Below are positions 19,790-31,739 of a DNA stretch of 64,000 nt, one piece after another. The notes under the pieces were generated by a model, which was not told the DNA's origin, made no database searches, and saw only the letters and a list, made by a program, of their open reading frames with translations. A program made the position numbers and the translations under genes. Source of the DNA: Serripes groenlandicus (taxonomy: Eukaryota; Mollusca; Bivalvia; Cardiida; Cardiidae); contig JASEVX010000032.1 of assembly GCA_031761405.1 (NCBI GenBank), forward strand, positions 1,616,398 to 1,680,397, read 5' to 3'. Every line of letters begins with the position of its first letter. Within the stretch, counting starts at the first letter, position 1.

Positions 19790-21330
19790 ACATAGGGTTT
19801 TTAGTCAAGTTGTCCGATTTTCAAAAATCCTTTCGAATAGTCTATATCTACTAGACGCTTTCAGCGGTCTCAAATTGCATAACTGGTATGAATATATATA
19901 TCTATAACTTCAAAAAATACGAAAGCGGATGTGATATAAAGATATCGAAGATCATCTATCGCGTGGGAGACCTGAATTCGAATCCCGGTCAATGTTGTTA
20001 ATTTAAATAGTACATCGTTATTTATTGTTTTAATTTTTGTTAAATGTTTCAATCATATGAGCAGTTCAAACGCCTTGTGCCACCTCTTGAACATACTCAA
20101 TTTTACATCTTGTTGAAAATTCAAAAAAATTAAAAGCACTGTTATTGTTCCGTTGTTAAAAACTGAATGTGTTAATTTAAAACCAATATATGATATATTT
20201 CAAACAAACAAGACAATTATGCCACTTTTCTTTTAAATAATATAAAATAACCAGAAAATGTTGATACAGTTGTTGGTGTTTGCTTTGATGTAGGAGTTAG
20301 GACTCTCAATATAATTTTCATTGATAAACTGCGGCCTTCTTTTGATTTTGATATGACATTCACCAAGGAGACTGTTAACCATTCAACGACCTCTTGGTAA
20401 AAAGAGTATTTCAAATAAACCGCTTTTCTGTCAATACAATATTGTGCTTTCAAATCCAGTACCATTCAAAATAAGGACATAATAAAGTGCTATTGTGAAG
20501 TTTATTTGATTAACTTTTGTGATCGGTAATTCATTGTCCAAATGTAATCCGTGATCCGCATTTAGCCCTTTGCTGACAGTATTACAAGTGCTTTGATTTA
20601 CCAGTATTATTGCACATGTGAAGGCTACTTACTTTAAAAACTGAAAGAAGTGCGTTCATCAACCAACACATCGGGGGATATTTCTAGATGTCCATCAGTA
20701 TGCTAGCTTGAATTATTGCTCCATTGTTCAGGATATCTCTATCTATATAATTGCATTGCAATAAACATACAATAGCCTGACATGACTTAAACTCAATACA
20801 TGAGCCCGTCCATTGTACACGTTGGCATTTCTAAACGGCGTGGGTTCAGATCGGCACGTACATATACTCCGTCTTATCATTATAATTGCACAGGTTGATC
20901 TGGATCTGCATGATTCACGAACGTGCTTGTGTGCACTATCTCATTGATTGGATCAAATTTAAAAGTGGAGATAAAACATATTAGTCCTTGGCTCGAACCT
21001 CGGACCACGCGAGATCATGACGAATAGATTAACCGGTCCGCTTATATGTAATGTGCATACAAGTTCGTACCTCGGTACACACAGCTAAGGCTAGAAGATA
21101 GACTCCGAAGATTAACTATTAGGATTTTATGTATTTCGTTTTTTATCGGAGCATTTTGGTATGACAGTGACGGTGATTTTGTAGTGATGTATTTTTAGCC
21201 ATGCCACAAGAGGATACTACGATGGACTGTTTGACACTCCTCCATTTAAGCGCGTAACAGTTTGACATGCGTATGTGTACTGCCTACTTTGATAATATTG
21301 ATAGAAATAATCTCCACTTGAAATAATGTA
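19790..21330. other. Upstream region of B-box gene 1
   Basis: Collinear with 42690-45480, allowing for insertions there. It includes a tRNA-like SINE relic at about 19935-20000 (GAATTCGAATCCCGG) and another, reversed, near 20990-21050. It probably includes the promoter of the B-box gene, but no element can be singled out. Confidence 0.4.
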
Positions 21331-21334
21331 AACA

Positions 21335-21437
21335 GGTTCGGCACGTTATATTGTTCAGCGATACCCCGAAACGATAGAAGTAGTGAATTATATCAATAGC
21401 CATGTGAAAATACTTGATACTTTGAACAACTTACAAG
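21335..21437 (+). other. Candidate 5' non-coding exon of B-box gene 1
   Basis: The sequence GGCACGTTATATTGTTCAGC to TTACAAG ends at a strong donor GTAAGC. The same exon-like sequence and donor are kept at about 45505-45611 in the paralogue. The acceptor lies at 22955. The 5' boundary is a guess. Confidence 0.45.
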
Positions 21438-22094
21438 GTAAGCATTAACAATTGTTCTTTTATATCTGTTACATATAACTGACATTCTGGGAGGGGGGAC
21501 ACCTGGTTTAGGTTTCTCTCCTCGAATTCGATTTTATGTTTTGATTGTTCCCATTTAATTCTGTTTCCGTTGAAACGTGACCTCAGTGTTAGCTTTCAAT
21601 TGTTGACAAAAGGCTCCCACACAACATTTCAACATTATATGTTGATAAAAACAGTCGTTGAAAATCGACCAGTGTTAGATTATGATCAGTCATACGGGTC
21701 ATTGTTACTGGCTAGTAAAATTTAAGATTAACCTCAGAGATCAAGTGTCCGTTGGAGATATAATGGAAAGAGCCGATGAGTTTCGCGTCCCTAAATAAAA
21801 AGCATTTGCAATGTCAACCCCAGGCTCGAACTTAAAACTTCATGTGTAGGTCACCACTATCTAAGGATACAATTTTGATACTTACGAACTTTGTTGTAGC
21901 TAGGTCTATGATTCAATTAAGACCAAGAGCGAGGTCCATAGTCGTCACAAATAATCTTGCGTACGTCTTTCCGTACGTCAGAGTGCACGATTTGGTTTTA
22001 AGTGGTTGGAGGTGTGGAATAATACAAAGGAAACAAATACAATATGACAGACATAATACTAAGACTGAGTTTGACATCCATCGTAAACATTGAG

Positions 22095-22790
22095 ATCTAC
22101 CTTTTGGACTCTTTAGAGACCACAAGCACTATCCATTCGTTTTCCTAAGGTATCGGTCAAGTTCAAAACTTGGACCCATGAGGTCAAACACTATGTCACT
22201 AGGTCACATTTGATAGAAACCCTTTCAACACTCTAGAGGCCACACTTCTGATGAGATTGTATTCAAAACATCCTTCTTCGTGTGTTTTCGGTGTAATTCA
22301 AAACTGGTTCAAGTGGGGGTCAAACTCTAGATCACTACCTTAAAGTTAAAATCAACAACTTTTGAACACTCTAGAGGTGACATTTTTCATATGATATTCA
22401 TGCCAGTACATAGGAACATGCATATCCACCAAATCTAGGCTAAGGAAGACACTGGGTAAAATGGGTTCAGAAACTAAGTCACAAGTTCAAATTTAAGAAA
22501 ATCTTGTGAACACTCGATTGGTAACATTTATCTTTCCATGTACATCACACTTTATCAGAATAGGCATTGCTATCAAATGTCAGTCGTGTTTTATGTGGAA
22601 TTAAAAATGAATTCAATACTCTAGAGATAATTAAGACACACTTGATGAACACTCTAGATGCCACCTTTTTCATTCAATCTTCACGAAAGTCATCAGAATA
22701 CTCGCTTTCATCGAATCTCAGTCACTTGTCAAAATGTGAATACTTTAGCACGGCCTTAGTTATATTTGAACAGTGAATATCTTGATAAAA
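22095..22790. repeat. CTCTAGAG-type degenerate tandem repeat in the intron
   Basis: Diverged units of roughly 110-160 bp, each with ACACTCTAGAGGCCACATTT, a TTCATGA-like part and AGGTCAAA/GGTCACTAGGTC parts. This repeat is familiar from mollusc genomes. The 69-residue frame at 22567 is one such unit. Confidence 0.7.
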
Positions 22791-22949
22791 CTATGAACAG
22801 ACTGATCTGGAACTACAATGTTTAAGCAAAGTCAGCTTACACATATTTCCCATCAACGGGCTCATATAATTATTATATGTGGGACAAAACCACAGAATGA
22901 ACAATCTACATGGTATGCTTTTGTAATAAGTTTTCGTTATTAATCTGCA

Positions 22950-22955
22950 TTTCAG
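22950..22955 (+). promoter_or_regulatory. Splice acceptor before the B-box 1 coding exon
   Basis: TTTCAG|GGAGAA, preceded by a pyrimidine-containing stretch and conserved at 47711-47716 in the paralogue. It puts the coding exon start 36 bp before the ATG. Confidence 0.6.
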
Positions 22956-22991
22956 GGAGAATAGCAAACTACGGATGCGTAATAGATAATT

Positions 22992-24689
22992 ATGGCGTTT
23001 GAATCAAAATCAGGATCTGACGAGGTATACAACAAAGACTGTAACGTTTGTCTGTCAATCGATAAAACATCGCAGGCAATATCCTACTGTAAAATCTGTT
23101 GTGAGCACCTCTGTCAGGCATGTGATATGGCGCACAGAGGGTCTAAGGCGACGAGTGACCATACGATTATGACAGGGAGTAACGTACCATCAGTATCTAC
23201 GATGATAAAGCCAACGTTAGCAATTTTGTTCTGCGATACACATGAAACAACGTTACTTGATTCCTACTGTACCACTCACGAACAGGTAATCTGTCCTGCT
23301 TGTAAAATGACGAACCATACAAGATGTAAAACAGGCGTTGTGAGCAGGCACAGTTATAAACATGATGTTGGAAAGGAGCTTCAAAAAGTCGCTTATCGTC
23401 TGAGAGACTTGACAAATACATATGACAACCTTACAAAGGCCAGACACACTGATAAATCTACCGTGATGTCTCAGATACAGAATTGCCTCAGCAACATGCA
23501 ACAATTCCGTAAGGATATTAATGACAACCAGGATAAACTTGAAAAGAAATTGTCTTCTGAAATGCGACACATTGAAGAAACGTTGAAAAAAGAGATCGAC
23601 GGTCACGTGACGTTAGCCAATGACATTTTACACCAAATCGAAGATCTAAACATATCTTTGTCGGAATGTGAGAAAACGCAGGAAAAGGACGTCATGTTTG
23701 TCTGGTTGAAAAAAGCGTCTTCACGTGCAGATGAATATGGTGTTATTATTGGTGAAATCCAGAAAGAAATTTACCCAATAAATTTAAGTTTTCAACCCAA
23801 TAGCGTCTTATCCAACCTGATCCAGCAGTCTCAATCACTGGGCACTGTCACTTACAATCAACCATTTAATTCCGGTTCAAAACAAACATCTATACTGAAC
23901 ATGTCTGTGAAGAAAAAAATGGTCAAAAGTGTGACATCAGATACAGTTATGGGATGCACATTCATGCCTGACGGACATGTCGTACTCGCATGTGCCTACG
24001 ACGGTCTGAAATTGTTTGACGAAAACTTCCTTTTCAAAACCCAGTTATCCGTTTTTTCACTAGATGTGTCTATTATCAATGACACTGATGTCATAGTAAC
24101 ACAAGGTGCCATCAAACAGCTCCAACGGGTAAGAATATTCCCGGTGATGGTGGCGAAGAAAACATTGAAGATGGATAGAATCTGTATCGGTGTAGATGTT
24201 TATGGTGAAGAGATCTACATGACCTGTCATGATAATCCCGGTAGTGGTGAAGTACGAGTACTCAACATGGACGGTAACGTACAGAGAAGGTTTGGAGTGG
24301 ATAACGGTAGATACATATTTACCAGTCCTAGCAATGTTAATGTCAACAGAGATGGGAGTAAGATATTTGTCTCTGATGAGTACACTCACATTGTAACATG
24401 TTTGAACAGTCAGGGTCACATGATATACCGGTACTCAGACAGAGATTTGGAGTCATCCGTCGGAATGTTTGTGGATGGAGAAGATAACCTGTTAGTGTGT
24501 GGATTGTACTCTAACAATGTACACATGATCCGAGATAATGGTAGACAAGGGAAAATAGTGTTGTCACGGAAGGACGGGATAGACTCGCCAACGTGTGTAT
24601 CGTTCAGACCAAGTGATGGTTGCCTAATGGTTGGTTTACATCCGGACGCTAACAGTGATCAAAAGCTGATCATATTCAGTACTAGATAG
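22992..24689 (+). CDS. RING-less B-box / coiled-coil / beta-propeller-like protein (TRIM-like) 1
   Basis: Single 565-residue coding exon. Residues 17-57 form a type-1-like B-box (C17-x2-C20, C33-x2-C36, C41-x2-C44, H48, H57). Residues 81-109 form a B-box 2 (C81, H84, C93, H96, C101, C104, H109). A long, charged, heptad-like region at about 120-260 is probably coiled coil. The C-terminal 250 residues contain NHL/beta-propeller-like strands with DGSKIFVSD, YVDGEDNLLV-like and GQGH/DGR turns. No RING finger precedes the B-boxes, so E3 ligase activity on its own is not expected. Such proteins are expanded in bivalves and often linked to immune response; the role here is unknown. The ATG is the first in the exon; the paralogue's ATG is at the matching place. 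Confidence 0.9.
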   Translation: MAFESKSGSDEVYNKDCNVCLSIDKTSQAISYCKICCEHLCQACDMAHRGSKATSDHTIMTGSNVPSVSTMIKPTLAILFCDTHETTLLDSYCTTHEQVICPACKMTNHTRCKTGVVSRHSYKHDVGKELQKVAYRLRDLTNTYDNLTKARHTDKSTVMSQIQNCLSNMQQFRKDINDNQDKLEKKLSSEMRHIEETLKKEIDGHVTLANDILHQIEDLNISLSECEKTQEKDVMFVWLKKASSRADEYGVIIGEIQKEIYPINLSFQPNSVLSNLIQQSQSLGTVTYNQPFNSGSKQTSILNMSVKKKMVKSVTSDTVMGCTFMPDGHVVLACAYDGLKLFDENFLFKTQLSVFSLDVSIINDTDVIVTQGAIKQLQRVRIFPVMVAKKTLKMDRICIGVDVYGEEIYMTCHDNPGSGEVRVLNMDGNVQRRFGVDNGRYIFTSPSNVNVNRDGSKIFVSDEYTHIVTCLNSQGHMIYRYSDRDLESSVGMFVDGEDNLLVCGLYSNNVHMIRDNGRQGKIVLSRKDGIDSPTCVSFRPSDGCLMVGLHPDANSDQKLIIFSTR

Positions 24690-26030
24690 GTTCATGAGTG
24701 TCCCGGATAGTCATTTTATAATGTATCATAACATACCGATGATTTCCGCAAAAAATCGTTTTCTGTTTGCCTATGTGCTAAGTACAACGCTTAGAAAAAA
24801 ATTACAAAGTTGTTTTTACTGTAATTGAAATAATTACGAAAAAGAAGAAATTGACCATCATTTGAATAGCCGTCTTTGCCAACAGGATAATAGCAGGCCC
24901 TATACTAATATCTAAAATATATATTTGAGACAGTCATTATTTTAGCCAACTGACACGAAAATGGATATTCAGAAGTTTTGAAAAATATTGGTGTTTAAGA
25001 TCAAACTATGTATACTCCTTGTCATTGTAGTATCGGCGTCTTCTGTTATTCAAAATAGTATGGGAAATTTTGTCCATGGGATCTTTGGTCCGGTTTTCCG
25101 TTCTTCAGACGTGACATTGGCGGTGAGTAAGACTAGATAGTCGAGAGGGGAGATCCTGATCAGACTGTATATAAGTTAAGGCTGATCTGGATTAGATCGT
25201 TTGTATTATTTGTTGAGAAGTCACAAAATATCCTGGCAAAATGATAATTATCAACCTAACTCGACACATTAATTCTGTAAATTATATCTAATATTTTTAA
25301 ATGAACCTTTTTATTAACCAATATCTTTTTATTTCATGTTTTAATTGGTAGGTGTTTTAATTGTTTAAAGTGTAATAAATGTGTGCCGCTTCAGCCAAAC
25401 GGTGTATTTGTCGCACATACAAACAGTAAAGATTTGGATGAGCCTTATTGCACTCGTAGTCTCATCACACACCAACCACGGCATTCTCTGTTTGCGTACA
25501 ATTAGACAAGTCACGGATATAATTTCGAAAGAAAAATGTCGCCCACCTTTAACTTTCATGATTACCTTTATGCAAAACATGTATGCATCATTCTAATTAA
25601 GATATACACGCTTTGCCATCTACTCAATAGACCATTGCAGTTGCATATGGTTTGAAATAAAAACAATGACCACACTGTATAAATGTGCGGTTTGATCTGA
25701 AACAAAACTGGTCGAAAAAGTCAGAAGGCTTAATATCCTGTGTCGGGGATCTTATTCGTTGGTGTATCGAGACATAACGTAAGTGGAAATTATACCATCA
25801 TAAAGATATGTTTCGTAGGTGTGTCAGGGAGAACATGCTTTTTCGATTATATACGACCATAAATAGTGACAAGACTATTAAATAATAAAATGCTCGTTTA
25901 AGCCCCAACTGTACACAAATTGGTTAGTTCATTTTAAGCCATGATATGCTTGTGTGTTTGTTTTACAAAAATTAACACTATACCTCAAATACAGGAAGAA
26001 CAGTGTAAGGACTTTAACACGTATCCAAGT
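24690..26030. other. Sequence 3' of B-box gene 1
   Basis: The first 70 bp match the paralogue's 3' flank and are likely 3' UTR; beyond about 24760 it has no counterpart in the second duplication copy. A degraded MITE piece (AAGAAGAAATTGACCATC) is near 24842. No gene seen; two overlapping 71-residue frames on opposite strands at 25365-25596 have no supporting feature. Confidence 0.4.
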
Positions 26031-26032
26031 AT

Positions 26033-26400
26033 TAACAGGCCCATCTGCGACCTCACTGTTCGCCTTTATGCAAATACATGTTTGTTGTTTGTTAATAGAT
26101 CATACAGAAACAAACATCTTAAGACATACGCATGTATATATACAGTAAGAACAATTTGGACTTTAACATACATACATAAGTACAAGTTCTAACAGACTCA
26201 TTTGAATCCTCATTGTTCGCTTTCAAGTTTTTAGATGTTTTAAGATTGTATTTGTTCATTATACAGACACCAACATCATAAAACATATGTGTACACATGT
26301 ATACCTACAGTACGAACAAGTTGGACATGTATTAACAGGCTCATCTGAGTCCTTACTCTTCGCTTTTTAAATATGTAGGTGTTTTTTAGATCAATACACA
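26033..26400. repeat. Degenerate tandem repeat, about 150-bp unit
   Basis: Units start TAACAGRCYCATYTGMRWCCT at about 26033, 26190 and 26333 and continue with a GTTCGC(T)TT piece and a trailing ACAGTA(C/A)GAACAA piece. Only the last unit is present in the second duplication copy (49740). Confidence 0.65.
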
Positions 26401-27280
26401 GAACCTTATTAGCCCGTAAAACCAACATATGTACAAGGATTACATGTTTTTATTGTCGCTGTTTTATTATATCCCCTATAAAGTTTGTGGAAATGTTTAC
26501 TGTGTATGATTTTTATGTTCGATTTGTGATTAATAAATATTGTGTGATTACCATCTTGATATCATTGTTTTTTCCTATGTACTGTATTAATGGCATAACA
26601 TTTCTTCTGGTTGGATAAACACAGTACCCGTTTAAGCCTGTCGTACCAGGAACCTGTTTGAATGAGAGTCTATGGTTCTACATGTATACAGTCTGTTTTG
26701 TCATCGCTCTTGAGGCGGGCACTCGAACCACTACGAAATCAACTTATTTCACACTAACTTCGAAACAGGAACAATTTGAACAAGAGGTTTGGACTCTTTA
26801 CAACAAAGTTGTAGAAATTGCTCTCGAAGCGGACAATCTACCTCACCGAGATAATACGTATTTCAAAAACTGATTTGAACCCAGAACCAGTTGAACAAGA
26901 TATCCGAACTTTACCTTAAACATAATGTATGTCGTTGTCATCGTTCTTGTCTCCTGATTCCTAATCGCTTATCCATACAGCATGTCCCATGTTGCGGTGG
27001 ACTGCGTCGATGATATAGTTGTATAGCGTCCGTATGCATGTCGCTGTTGAATCCGAGATTATTATTTCTAGTTTCATTTGCCACATTCAAGTCGACTTTT
27101 AAAACGTTTGGGTAAAAACTATTGACATTTTCAGGTAATGGAAGTTGAATTATTGAATAAAAATGAAAACATTGTGACAAAATGAGAAAACTGGTCGTGA
27201 TCAATTCCTCCTTCTGTCACAACGATTCAAAATGTGTCTGCTGCAGATGCGTAAACATGTCATTTAGGAATGGGTGAAAT
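26400..27280. other. 3' end of segmental duplication copy 1
   Basis: Collinear with 49800-50830. It includes a frame with RTTT(K/Q)STYFTLT and EQFEQEVWT, kept in both copies (26658-26873 and 50197-50568). The frames end differently, and no domain is recognised. A MITE piece lies at 27160-27280 (AAACATTGTGACAAAATGAG, CAAAATGTGTCTGCTGCAGA). Confidence 0.4.
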
Positions 27281-27698
27281 TGACTGCAAGAAAATGTATA
27301 TAGTGTGTTTGCATTTAATAGTGATACGCAAACATCGATAATTAAAAAAAATATATAAGAAAAATCAAGTCAAGTTTTCTGAAATTTCGGTAATGTTTTG
27401 ATCGTTAGTATTGATTGTATTATTTCTCGGATGTAAGCATTCTTGTTTAGGACTGTATCCAGCTTTTAAAGACAGAAACCCTTTGCTTGATCGCATTACG
27501 AACACTAAGAAAGTTGCAATGCACGTTAGATCATACAAAGTGACACATTATTACATCCTTTTTAAGTATTTTACAGCAGATGCGTATGTTTATGATGATC
27601 TGAATCTTGTTTGTTCGTTTATTCTCGATTGTAGATTTTTGTGTTGGCGTGGTTTTCCTGTGCGTAATCGTATTATCTGATAAACGGCTGATTTTCAT

Positions 27699-27797
27699 TT
27701 AACCCTTTCCGATACACAAACGCTTACTGACACATCAGTAGCAGACGACTCTTGAAAGTCACGTGCTGCAGATTTGCTGTATGGGAGAAAGGATTAA
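27699..27797. mobile_element. 99-bp minimal piggyBac-like MITE
   Basis: TTAACCCTTTCC at the left and GAGAAAGGATTAA at the right, with GTAGCAGACGACTC/TTGAAAGTCACGTGCTGCAG inside. The central part of the 231-bp form is deleted, while both TTAA ends remain. Confidence 0.75.
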
Positions 27798-27924
27798 CCA
27801 AAATTATCTGAATTTTGAGGAGATGTAAGCTGTAGAGGTTTCCGTCACTAGAATTATCGATGATGCTGGGAGCCACCGGAGTTAACCCTTATTATGCTTC
27901 ACACGACAAACCATACGAAGACAG

Positions 27925-28090
27925 TTTGAAACGGCGTTTCCTCCTTGGTGCTCAGGACTGTGCTGTTAGCATTACGACTGACTCGATGATGTCAGGATAA
28001 ATGTTCCAGTAGGACCTACGAAATTATCGGTCAACCGCTACGAATTAATTGAACAATTGGTGAAATCGGCGTGAAACACCATTCAAATAT
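27925..28090 (+). mobile_element. SINE-like remnant
   Basis: TTAGCATTACGACTGACTCG, TGTCAGGATAAATG, and the tail TTAATTGAACAATTGGTGAAA followed by GGCGTGAAACACCATTC. Same parts as 5665-5985. Confidence 0.5.
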
Positions 28091-28099
28091 AAAAACACA

Positions 28100-29330
28100 C
28101 ACAGTGTAACCTGGTTTACCAGTAACTTCCCCGGTAATGTATGACAGATTAACGAGAAGATGGAGAGTCCGATAACATGTAGGAAAGTGTCGAAATATGT
28201 AGTTTGTGTGTTGGCACCCCACTGTACAGTCTAGATACTAAAAATTCAACTACAGAAAACTGTTAGTGCAATCCCGCCAACAGGTTTTTCCGAGATGGGA
28301 GACATTGAATATGCATGTTTAATCGCCTTGGTCCTTTGAGTCCGTTCAGGTTGTTGGGCAATTGGAATTCAAAACAGTACTTTTCTGCGACAACGATCTT
28401 TAAGGTAGTTATATACTGCAATGCCTGCGCATCCATGCCAATGGATCTAAATGGATACTGCTTTTCAGAAGTTTCTTGAAACCTTCTATGATAGATTCGC
28501 GAACAGCACAGATATAGATCAGACTGTGCGGATGTGCTGGCTGAGCTGGGTCTACGCCGGTAAAAAATACTTTACCTTTAGTTTTCGCAGAGCTCTCAAA
28601 TACTACTCAACTAAGTAATCCGACTCAACAAGATCTGTACTGTAAACGTATTGTATAAATCATCGGCTTGACGGTTTTTGGGGGATTATTGAATATCACA
28701 AGTGTAGCTTTGTCCTATGCTTTTGAGTCGATATGGAGTTGGAGACATATCTGCCTGACGTGCACAAAAAGAACTCGACATACGTACATGCAGTCACAGT
28801 TTGATAAGCTTCTCACCAGAGGTGCGATAGTTATTTATTGATTGGTGAATTGGCTAACAAGTATATACAATACATTTTATTACATTCAGGCACATTTGCC
28901 TATAGTAAATTACAAACAAGTATTTACAATTTTCAATTGGCTAACGTTAGTTTACGCTCATTTTCACTGAACGCACTGATTGTCAGGTGTCTAATCACAG
29001 TGTCATATGTTGCCCACGTTTTGGTACGCTTCGCTCAAGATGTGTAACAAGTATACATTGATTGGTGGATTGGATAACGATTTTTCACGTACACGTTCAT
29101 TGACCGCACTACTGGTCTTGCGTCTACCTAAGTGCAAGAGGACTCTCAGTGGTTATATTCACGTTTATGCTAGTTGAGGGGATGATGTATCGAAGCCAAA
29201 CAGGATCAAAACGACAAAAACTCTCTCATATCAAAACAGAGCTAAAAGCAGCTAGACAAAAAACCCCATTAAATATCATCCCTGAATGCTTCACTTACAC
29301 TAATGGTTTTAAAAAAGTGTTATAAACAGT
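28100..29330. other. Intergenic stretch between the two duplication copies
   Basis: No gene found. At 28490-28560, GATCAGACTGTGCGGATG resembles a small palindromic repeat also seen near 51250, 52803 and 53905. The sequence TTGATTGGTGAATTGGCTAAC at 28840 recurs partly at 29057. Confidence 0.4.
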
Positions 29331-29369
29331 ATATTAAACATTAAGTTTAGAAAAACACAAGCACAATAT

Positions 29370-29550
29370 TGCGACTGCAATATTTATAATCCTTTTTCTT
29401 TTCATATAAAATTCGCCTGTTTTCATCATTTTGTGTACAATTAAAAATGTTCACAGCATCTTTGAACGCTTTATATTTCAGTTTACATTCATCATTGTAC
29501 CACCTTTGTTTAAATTTATCAGATAACTTTAACTCACATTAAAAATAAAA
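29370..29550 (-). pseudogene. LINE ORF2 fragment (region between endonuclease and reverse transcriptase)
   Basis: The minus strand encodes LSDKFKQRWYNDECKLKYKA and, further on, RRILYEKKKDYKY. The W-x-N/D-x-E/D-C motif followed by basic helices is typical of the linker before the reverse transcriptase in invertebrate LINEs. The frame breaks on both sides and no reverse transcriptase core remains. Confidence 0.6.
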
Positions 29551-29599
29551 AAAATATAAAAATAGTTATTACCCTTTTCATTTAGATATGATACATGAA

Positions 29600-31610
29600 G
29601 GTGGACACCGTCATATATCCATCTGGCTAATCAGTACAGTGCGTTCAGTAGCTGTGATTAAATACATGTAGGTGGATAACTTAAACAAAGCTCCAAGCGA
29701 ATACATTTTCTTATGTAGTTGATAAGGTTATCATAGACTACAACTTCAATGAATTTCTTATTTGATAATATTTTTCTTAGTCGTTAGACGCTGTTGGGAA
29801 ATGGTATAACTTAGTGAGTTACTTTTAGTAGCCGCAATTTGCTAGGGATATTGGCCACCGTTATCTACCTCTCAGTATAATCAGTACAGGGTGTTAAGAA
29901 ACTGTGACTGCAGGTGGATTGGCCATCGTTATCTATCCATGTGTCTAATCAATACAGTGCGTTTAGTAGCTGTAATTGGATACATGTAGGTGGATTAGCC
30001 ACCGATATTTACCCATATGTCTAATCACTACATGGCGTTTAAGTAGATGTAATTGGATACATGTAGGTGGCATGGCCATCGTTTTTTAAACATCTGTCTT
30101 ATAAGTACAGCGCATTAAGAAGCTGTTATTGGATTTATGTTGGTGGCATGGCTGTCGTTATCTACCCATCTGTCTTATCAGTTCAAGGCGTTTAGTAGGT
30201 AGCTGTGATTGAATACATGAAGTTGGATTGGCCACCGTTATCTACCCATCTGTCTAATCAGTACAGGGTGTTTATTACCTGTGATTGAATACATGTAGGG
30301 TGATTGGCCATCGTTATCTACCCATCTGTCTAATCAGTATATTGTGTTAAGTAGCTGTGATTTGATACGTGAAGATGGATTGGCCATCGTTATCTACCCA
30401 TATGTCTAATCAGTACAGGGCGTTTAGTAGCTGTGATTGGATACTTGAAGGTGGATTGGCCACCGTTATCTATTAATCAGTCTAATTAGTACCTGCCGTT
30501 TAGTAGCTGTGATTTGATACGTGAAGATGGATTGGCCATCGTTATCTACCCATCTGTCTAATTAGTACAGGGTGTTTAGTAGCTTTGATTGGATACATGT
30601 AGGTGGATTGGTCATCGTTATTTACCCATATGTTTAATCAGTACATGCCGTTTAATAGCTGTGATTTGATACGTGAATGTGGATTGGCCACCGTTTTCTA
30701 TCCATCTGTCTAATCAGTACAGGGCGTTTATTAGCTGTGATTGAAAACATTTAGGGCGATTGGCCATCTATCTAATTAGTACAGGGCGTTTAGTAACTGT
30801 GATTGGATACATGAAATAGGATAAGCTATCGTTATCTACCAATCTGTCTAATCAGTACATGGTGGTAAGTAGCTGTGATTTGATACATGAAGATGGATTG
30901 GCCAACGTTATCTACCCGTCTGTATAATCAGTACAGGGCGTTTAGTAGCTATTATTTTATACATGACGATGGATTGGCCACCGTTATCTACCCATCTGTC
31001 CAATCAGTACAGGGCGTTTAGTAGCTGTGATTCGATACTTGAAGGTGAATAAGCCATCGTTATTTACCTATCTGTCTAATCAGTACATTTTGTTAAGTAG
31101 CTGTGATTTGATACATGAAGATGGATTGGCCACCGTTATCTACCCATCTGCCTAATCAGTACATTGTGTTAAGTAGCTGTGATTTGATACATGAAGATGG
31201 ATTGGCCATTGTTATCTACCCATCTGTTTAATCAGTGCATGGTGTTAAGTGGCTGTGATTTGATACGTGAAGATGGATTGGCCATTGTTATGGTCTGATT
31301 TGCAACCAAGAGCTACTAACTTCACTGAACTCAAAGTTATTAGTAGCTGTAATATGATAGATGGATATGCAATCGTGAGCTACCAAATTGTTTCACTAAA
31401 CGCAGAGCTTTTAGTAGCTGTACTGTGATAGGTGGATTGGCAACCGTTAGTTACCGAACTGATTCACTGAACTCAGAAATTTTAGTAGCTGTTATTTAAT
31501 TAATGAATTGGTAACCGTGAGCTTCAGAACTGTCTCATTGAACGCAAGGCGATTAGTAGCTGTAATTTGATTGGTAGATTCGCAACCATGAGCTTCCAAA
31601 CTGATTCACT
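29600..31610. repeat. 76-bp-unit minisatellite
   Basis: About 25 units built on GATTGGCCACCGTTATCTAC, CCATCTGTCTAATCAGTACA, GGGCGTTTAGTAGCTGTGAT and TTGATACATGAAGATG. Units are irregular at the left edge and clearly diverged after 31290 (AACCGTGAGCTACC variants). Confidence 0.9.
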
Positions 31611-31739
31611 AAACACAATACAGATATAAATATTTACCATGGCATGTCAAATGTCAGATTATAATATAATCACTGTTCCTCAGACGATTTCACAGCAAAC
31701 GACTAAACAATAATTATATTGTATACAGTGACTAAGAGT

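Noticed and set aside
23197..24419. Antisense frames inside B-box gene 1 (and 48024-49262 in gene 2)
   Set aside because: Shadows of a well-supported coding exon.
25365..25596. Overlapping 71-residue frames on opposite strands
   Set aside because: No domain, no counterpart in the second duplication copy, and no splice or context support.
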